Assembly: GCA_963830725.1 (NCBI GenBank)
Contig: CAWHNO010000010.1
Span: 62,001 to 126,000, forward strand
DNA: 64,000 bases
Origin: DASSUW01 sp963830725
GTDB lineage: Bacteria > Actinomycetota > Thermoleophilia > Solirubrobacterales > Solirubrobacteraceae
Reading direction: 5' to 3'
Under the pieces are notes generated by a model. That model searched no databases. It saw only the letters and a program-made list of their open reading frames with translations, and was not told where the DNA came from. Below, piece by piece: positions 60,469-64,000 of the stretch. Position numbers and translations under genes: made by a program. Every line of letters begins with the position of its first letter. Position 1 is the stretch's first letter.

Positions 60469-61878
60469 TCACACCAGGTCCTTGCGCAGCACCTTGCCGA
60501 GCGGGCTTCTCGGGATCGCGTCACGGAAGTCCACCAGGTGCGGCACCTTGTGGTTGGCGAGGCGCTCGCGGCAGAAGCGGATCAGCTCCCGCTCGCCGCA
60601 CTGCTCCTCGGGCACGACGACGGCTTTGACGAGCTCCTCGCCGGCGACGTCGCTCGGCGTGCCGACGACGACCACCTCGCGGACCTTCGGGTGAACGGCG
60701 AGGACGTCCTCGACCTCGATCGGGTCGACCTTGTCGCCGCGCACGTCGATGAGGAGCTTGCGGCGGCCGGTGAGCACGAGGCGGCCGTCCTCGTCGAGCT
60801 TGCCGCGATCGCCGGTGAGGAAGCGGCCGCCGCTGAACGCCTGCCGGTTGACGGCCTCGTCCACGCCGGCGTAACCGCGGGTCATCGCGGGGCTGCGGAT
60901 CGCCACCTCGCCGATCCGGCCGGCGTCCAGCACCTCGCCGCTCGGGCCCACGATCGCGAGCTCGACGCCGCGCAGGGGCCGGCCGACCGTGCGCGCGGTG
61001 GCCCAGGGATCGCCGTCGGCGTTGACGGTCACCGCGCCGGCCTCGGTCAGCCCGTAGAGCTGGCGCACGGGCACGCCGAACCGGCGATCGAACGCCTCGA
61101 AGGTCGCGGGCGGCAGGGCGTTGGCCGCCGAGAAGCAGAGCCGCAGGCTCGAGAGGTCGGCGCCGCGCGGGGCCTCGGCGAGGACGCGGAGCATGAAGGG
61201 CACGGCCGGGAACACCGTCACCGCCTCGCGCTCGAGGGCGTCGAGGGCGGTGTCGCGCTGGATCGCGAACGGCCGCGGCGCGGAGAGCAGGACGAGCGAG
61301 GCCCCGCTGTGGGTCGCGGCCAGCAGGCAGCAGCCGAGCCCGTAGGTGTGGAACAGCGGGATCGCGCAGAGGATGGTGTCCTCGGCCGTCAGGCCGGTGG
61401 CGGCGACGTAGGCCTGCGCCTCCGCGGCGAGCTGCGCGTGCGTGCGTGGGACGCGCTTGGGCCGGCCCGTGGAGCCCGACGAGTACTGGTAGACCGCGTC
61501 GGCGTCCCGGCCGGCGAGCGGGAGCGCCACGGCGTCATGCTCCTCGATCATCTCCTCCAGGCCCGTGACGACGCGCGCATCGAGCCCGCGGCAGCGGGCG
61601 GCCCCGCGCTCGTCGGTGAGCACCGCCGTCACGCAGGCGTCGCCGAACACGAACGCGAGCTCGGCCGGCTTGCATTGCGGGCTCAGCGGCACCGCGACGG
61701 CGCCGAGCCGCGTGACGGCGAGGATGGCGGCGGCCGCCGCGAGGCCGTTCGGCAGGAGGATCGCCACCGGGTCGCCGGGACCGACGCCGCGCGACGCCAG
61801 GCCTCCGGCAAGGCGCTCGGCCTGCCCGCACAGGTCCGCGGCGGTGACGCGCTGGTGGCTAAGCGTGAGCGACGGCAT
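60469..61878 (-). CDS. Acyl-AMP ligase / acyl-CoA synthetase (ANL superfamily), copy 2
   Basis: 469 residues. YQYSSGSTGRPKR, AIPLFHTYGLG, YGLTEAGAV, RFLTGDRGKLDEDGRLVLTGRRKLLI and PRSPLGKVLRK with catalytic Lys. Closely related to copy 1 (shared LRLCFSA, RFGVP, LYG segments), yet differing in the acid-binding region, so the two may use different acids. The start overlaps the pabAB 3' end by 20 bases, so it is coupled to pabAB translation. Confidence 0.9.
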   Translation of the reverse strand: MPSLTLSHQRVTAADLCGQAERLAGGLASRGVGPGDPVAILLPNGLAAAAAILAVTRLGAVAVPLSPQCKPAELAFVFGDACVTAVLTDERGAARCRGLDARVVTGLEEMIEEHDAVALPLAGRDADAVYQYSSGSTGRPKRVPRTHAQLAAEAQAYVAATGLTAEDTILCAIPLFHTYGLGCCLLAATHSGASLVLLSAPRPFAIQRDTALDALEREAVTVFPAVPFMLRVLAEAPRGADLSSLRLCFSAANALPPATFEAFDRRFGVPVRQLYGLTEAGAVTVNADGDPWATARTVGRPLRGVELAIVGPSGEVLDAGRIGEVAIRSPAMTRGYAGVDEAVNRQAFSGGRFLTGDRGKLDEDGRLVLTGRRKLLIDVRGDKVDPIEVEDVLAVHPKVREVVVVGTPSDVAGEELVKAVVVPEEQCGERELIRFCRERLANHKVPHLVDFRDAIPRSPLGKVLRKDLV

Positions 61879-63943
61879 GGTCCGTTCGCCTGGTGCCAGG
61901 GCACAGCGCGAGCGCCCGCAGCGGCGCCTGCGCCTTCAGCAGCATCTCGTCGAACTCGTCGTCGGGATCCGATTGCATGACGATCGCGCCGCCCGCGCCG
62001 ATCGACGTCGACTCGCCGTCCATGACGATCGTCCGGATCACGATGCTCAGGTCGGCGGCGCCGCCGAGCCCCAGATAGCCGATGGCGCCCGAGTAGACGC
62101 CGCGCGCCTCGGTCTCGAGCGCGTCGATGATCTCCATCGTGCGCTTCTTCGGCGCGCCCGTCATCGAGCCGCCGGGGAAGCAGGCCTGGATGCAGTCGGG
62201 CGCGGAGAGGTCGGAGCGCAGCCTGCCGGACACCGTCGAGACGAGCTGATGCACGGTCTCGAAGCTCTCGATCGCCATCAGGCGCGGCACGTGCACGCTG
62301 CCGATCTCGCACACGAGGCCGAGGTCGTTGCGGAGCAGGTCGGTGATCATGAGGTTCTCCGCGCGGTTCTTCTCGCTGGAGCGGAGCTCCTCGGCGAGCC
62401 GCCGGTCCTCGGCCGGCGTGGCGCCGCGCCGGGTGGTGCCCTTGATCGGCTTGGCCTCGACCCGGCGGTCGCGGCCGACGCTGAGGAAGCGCTCCGGCGA
62501 CGAGCTCATCACCGCGGCGTCGCCGAACCGCAGGAAGGCGGAGAACGGGGCGGGGTTGATGCTACGGAGGATCCGGTAGGCGGTGAGCGGCTCGGGCGCG
62601 GCGTCGACGGTGATGCGGTTCGTGAGGCAGACCTCGTAGGTCTCGCCCTCGGCGAGCAGCTCGTGGCAGCGCCGGATGTCGGCCACGTACTGCTCGTAGG
62701 AGCGGCTCAGATGGTGCTCCGGCGGCCGGCCATTCTCGAGCGCGGCGGGCGGGGCGAGCGCGGGCAGCGCGTCCAGTCGCCGCCGTGTGCGCCTGACCCA
62801 CCCGCGCGCCTCCGCCTCGTGAGCTGGGAGGGTTGCGCACACGAGGTAGGTCCGCCGCTCGAGATGGTCGAAGGCGATCAGGCGGTCGGCGAGCAGGAAC
62901 GCGGCGTCGGGGAGCGGCGAGGAGTGCACCGCGTCGCCGTCGCAGTCCGCCTTGAGCTCGTAGCCGAAGTACCCGACGAAGCCGCCGTTGAAGTCGAACG
63001 GCAGGCCGTCGGCGGGAACCGTCATCCGGGCGAGCTCCGTGCGCAGGAAGTCGAAGATCGACTCGTGGCGGACCTCGGTCGCCCCGTTGCGGGTGACACG
63101 GAGATCGCGCGACTCGACGTCGTAGGTCACGGAGGCGCCGAGCGGGCCGCGGGCCGCGCCCATGAACGAGAAGCGCGAGCGCTCGTCGCCGGCCCGGCTG
63201 CTGTCGAGCCAGAACGCCTCGCGTTCCTCGCCGTAGAGCCCGACGAACGCCTGCTCGGTGTCGTACAGCCGGTCGATGCGCTCGACGACGAGCTCGAGCG
63301 GCGCGTGCGGCTCGCGTGCGCGCGCCCGCGCCACGTGGCGCCTGCGCGGGCGCGCGGCGCGCTCGCGCGTCAGCTCCCGGAAGTTCTCCATCAGCCGCCG
63401 GCCGTGCTCGGTGCAGATCGACTCGGGGTGGAACTGTACGCCCCACAGCGGCCGCGTCCGGTGGGCGAGTCCCATGACGACGCCGTCGCGCGTCCATGCC
63501 GTCGCCCGCAGCCCGCGCGGCAGCGGCTCGGCCACGCACAACGAGTGATATCGGACCGCCTCGAAGCCCTGGGGCAGGCCGGCGAACAGCTCCGAGCCGT
63601 CGTGGTAGACCGGGCTGAGCCGCCCGTGCATCACCTCGGGCGCGCGGACCACCGCGCCGCCGGCGAAGCACGCTACGCCTTGGTGCCCCAGGCACACGCC
63701 CAGCAGCGGCACGCGAGCCTGGAGGATCGCGTCCCGGCAGACGCCGAAGTCGCCCTCGCGGTCCGGGCGCCCGGGCCCGGGCGAGACGACGATGTTGTCG
63801 AACGGCAGCTCCGCCAGCTCGGCCCATGAGGCGGCGTCGTTGCGGACCACGATCGGGTCCACGCCGTTCGTCTCGGCCAGGAGCTGGAAGAGGTTGAACG
63901 TGAACGAGTCGTAGTTGTCGAGCAGCAGCGTCTGTGTGCTCAC
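61859..63943 (-). CDS. pabAB: Aminodeoxychorismate synthase, fused PabA-PabB
   Basis: 694 residues. The N-terminal class I glutamine amidotransferase has LLLDNYDSFTFNL, GVCLGHQG (nucleophile Cys) and QFHPES (His, Glu). The C-terminal chorismate-binding half ends in SMTGAPKKRTMEIIDALE and has VEAKPIKGTTRRG, the PIKGT form of PabB rather than the PIAGT of anthranilate synthase. Makes 4-amino-4-deoxychorismate from chorismate and glutamine. First gene of a minus-strand operon with the ligase-ACP-ligase trio. Fused PabAB is common in natural-product clusters as well as in folate synthesis. Confidence 0.92.
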   Translation of the reverse strand: MSTQTLLLDNYDSFTFNLFQLLAETNGVDPIVVRNDAASWAELAELPFDNIVVSPGPGRPDREGDFGVCRDAILQARVPLLGVCLGHQGVACFAGGAVVRAPEVMHGRLSPVYHDGSELFAGLPQGFEAVRYHSLCVAEPLPRGLRATAWTRDGVVMGLAHRTRPLWGVQFHPESICTEHGRRLMENFRELTRERAARPRRRHVARARAREPHAPLELVVERIDRLYDTEQAFVGLYGEEREAFWLDSSRAGDERSRFSFMGAARGPLGASVTYDVESRDLRVTRNGATEVRHESIFDFLRTELARMTVPADGLPFDFNGGFVGYFGYELKADCDGDAVHSSPLPDAAFLLADRLIAFDHLERRTYLVCATLPAHEAEARGWVRRTRRRLDALPALAPPAALENGRPPEHHLSRSYEQYVADIRRCHELLAEGETYEVCLTNRITVDAAPEPLTAYRILRSINPAPFSAFLRFGDAAVMSSSPERFLSVGRDRRVEAKPIKGTTRRGATPAEDRRLAEELRSSEKNRAENLMITDLLRNDLGLVCEIGSVHVPRLMAIESFETVHQLVSTVSGRLRSDLSAPDCIQACFPGGSMTGAPKKRTMEIIDALETEARGVYSGAIGYLGLGGAADLSIVIRTIVMDGESTSIGAGGAIVMQSDPDDEFDEMLLKAQAPLRALALCPGTRRTDHAVAHA

Positions 63944-64000
63944 GCAGGCGACGCTAACGGCGCCTCATTGGCGACCGGTGGCAGCATGCGTTGGCTGCAC
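63944..64000. other. Upstream region of pabAB
   Basis: 57 bases to the window end, with no coding region or clear promoter that I can identify. Any regulatory site for the ligase/ACP cluster would lie here or beyond. Confidence 0.4.

Overview
The window is uniformly GC-rich bacterial DNA with tightly packed genes, many GTG/TTG starts, start codons overlapping the previous stop (ATGA, GTGA, TTGA) and several apparently leaderless genes. It carries a full coenzyme F420 synthesis set, a CGNR/WYL/HxlR regulator repertoire, DUF2630, and a secreted calcium-repeat protein with a Cys-containing C-terminal tail. Together these suggest a high-GC actinobacterium, most likely class Thermoleophilia (Solirubrobacterales-like). 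That placement is an inference; no rRNA or tRNA gene was found.

Layout. 0-4 kb: 3' part of a giant NAD-glutamate dehydrogenase, convergent with an unusual CGNR zinc-finger/LivM fusion. 4-9 kb: VOC and cupin proteins, then a WYL-regulator divergon (perfect operator at 5880-5896) driving a three-gene FAD-oxidoreductase operon. 9-15 kb: lipoprotein, DUF2630, LLM flavin oxidoreductase, patatin-like phospholipase, methylmalonate-semialdehyde dehydrogenase, and an intergenic repeat with two covarying hairpins. 15-24 kb: RTX-type secreted protein, then ethylmalonyl-CoA-pathway genes (meaB, meaA, ccr) around an MBL-fold hydrolase and clpS, followed by corA and an APS reductase. 24-34 kb: HtrA-like protease, lipoproteins, a DEDD/GIY-YIG/UvrC-like nuclease, ygfZ, and a 2-oxoacid:ferredoxin oxidoreductase operon (korAB) with a perfect 11-bp dyad at its promoter. 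34-41 kb: a heavily frameshifted M28 peptidase, two membrane-anchored beta-propellers arranged divergently with a SCO1 protein and an S1C protease-like lipoprotein, and an NMT1/THI5-like lipoprotein. 41-49 kb: FO synthase (fbiC), a PhoD phosphatase, an ECF sigma factor, an HxlR regulator, and the npdG-cofD-cofC-cofE operon. 49-54 kb: SDR, HMG-CoA lyase, murB, NHL-propeller and membrane proteins. 54-64 kb: a GINT1-like glycosyltransferase convergent with a minus-strand chorismate-derived cluster (pabAB, two acyl-AMP ligases flanking an ACP, pabC, a DAHP synthase, an FkbM methyltransferase).

Metabolic logic. ccr, meaA, meaB, mmsA, HMG-CoA lyase and korAB point to acyl-CoA assimilation through the ethylmalonyl-CoA route, with ferredoxin-linked 2-oxoacid oxidation. 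fbiC plus npdG/cofDCE make and reduce F420, which the nearby LLM-family enzyme might use.

Unexplained structure. There are two related intergenic RNA-like repeats (14435-14675 and 25374-25511). A palindromic element is read in frame at the N-termini of meaB and korB. The 56-64 kb acyl-AMP ligase/ACP cluster resembles a small natural-product locus.

Caution. At least nine conserved genes are interrupted by single frameshifts, several in short G/C runs, and one peptidase by about five. Base-level accuracy of the assembly is therefore doubtful; frameshifted genes are annotated over their full inferred extent.
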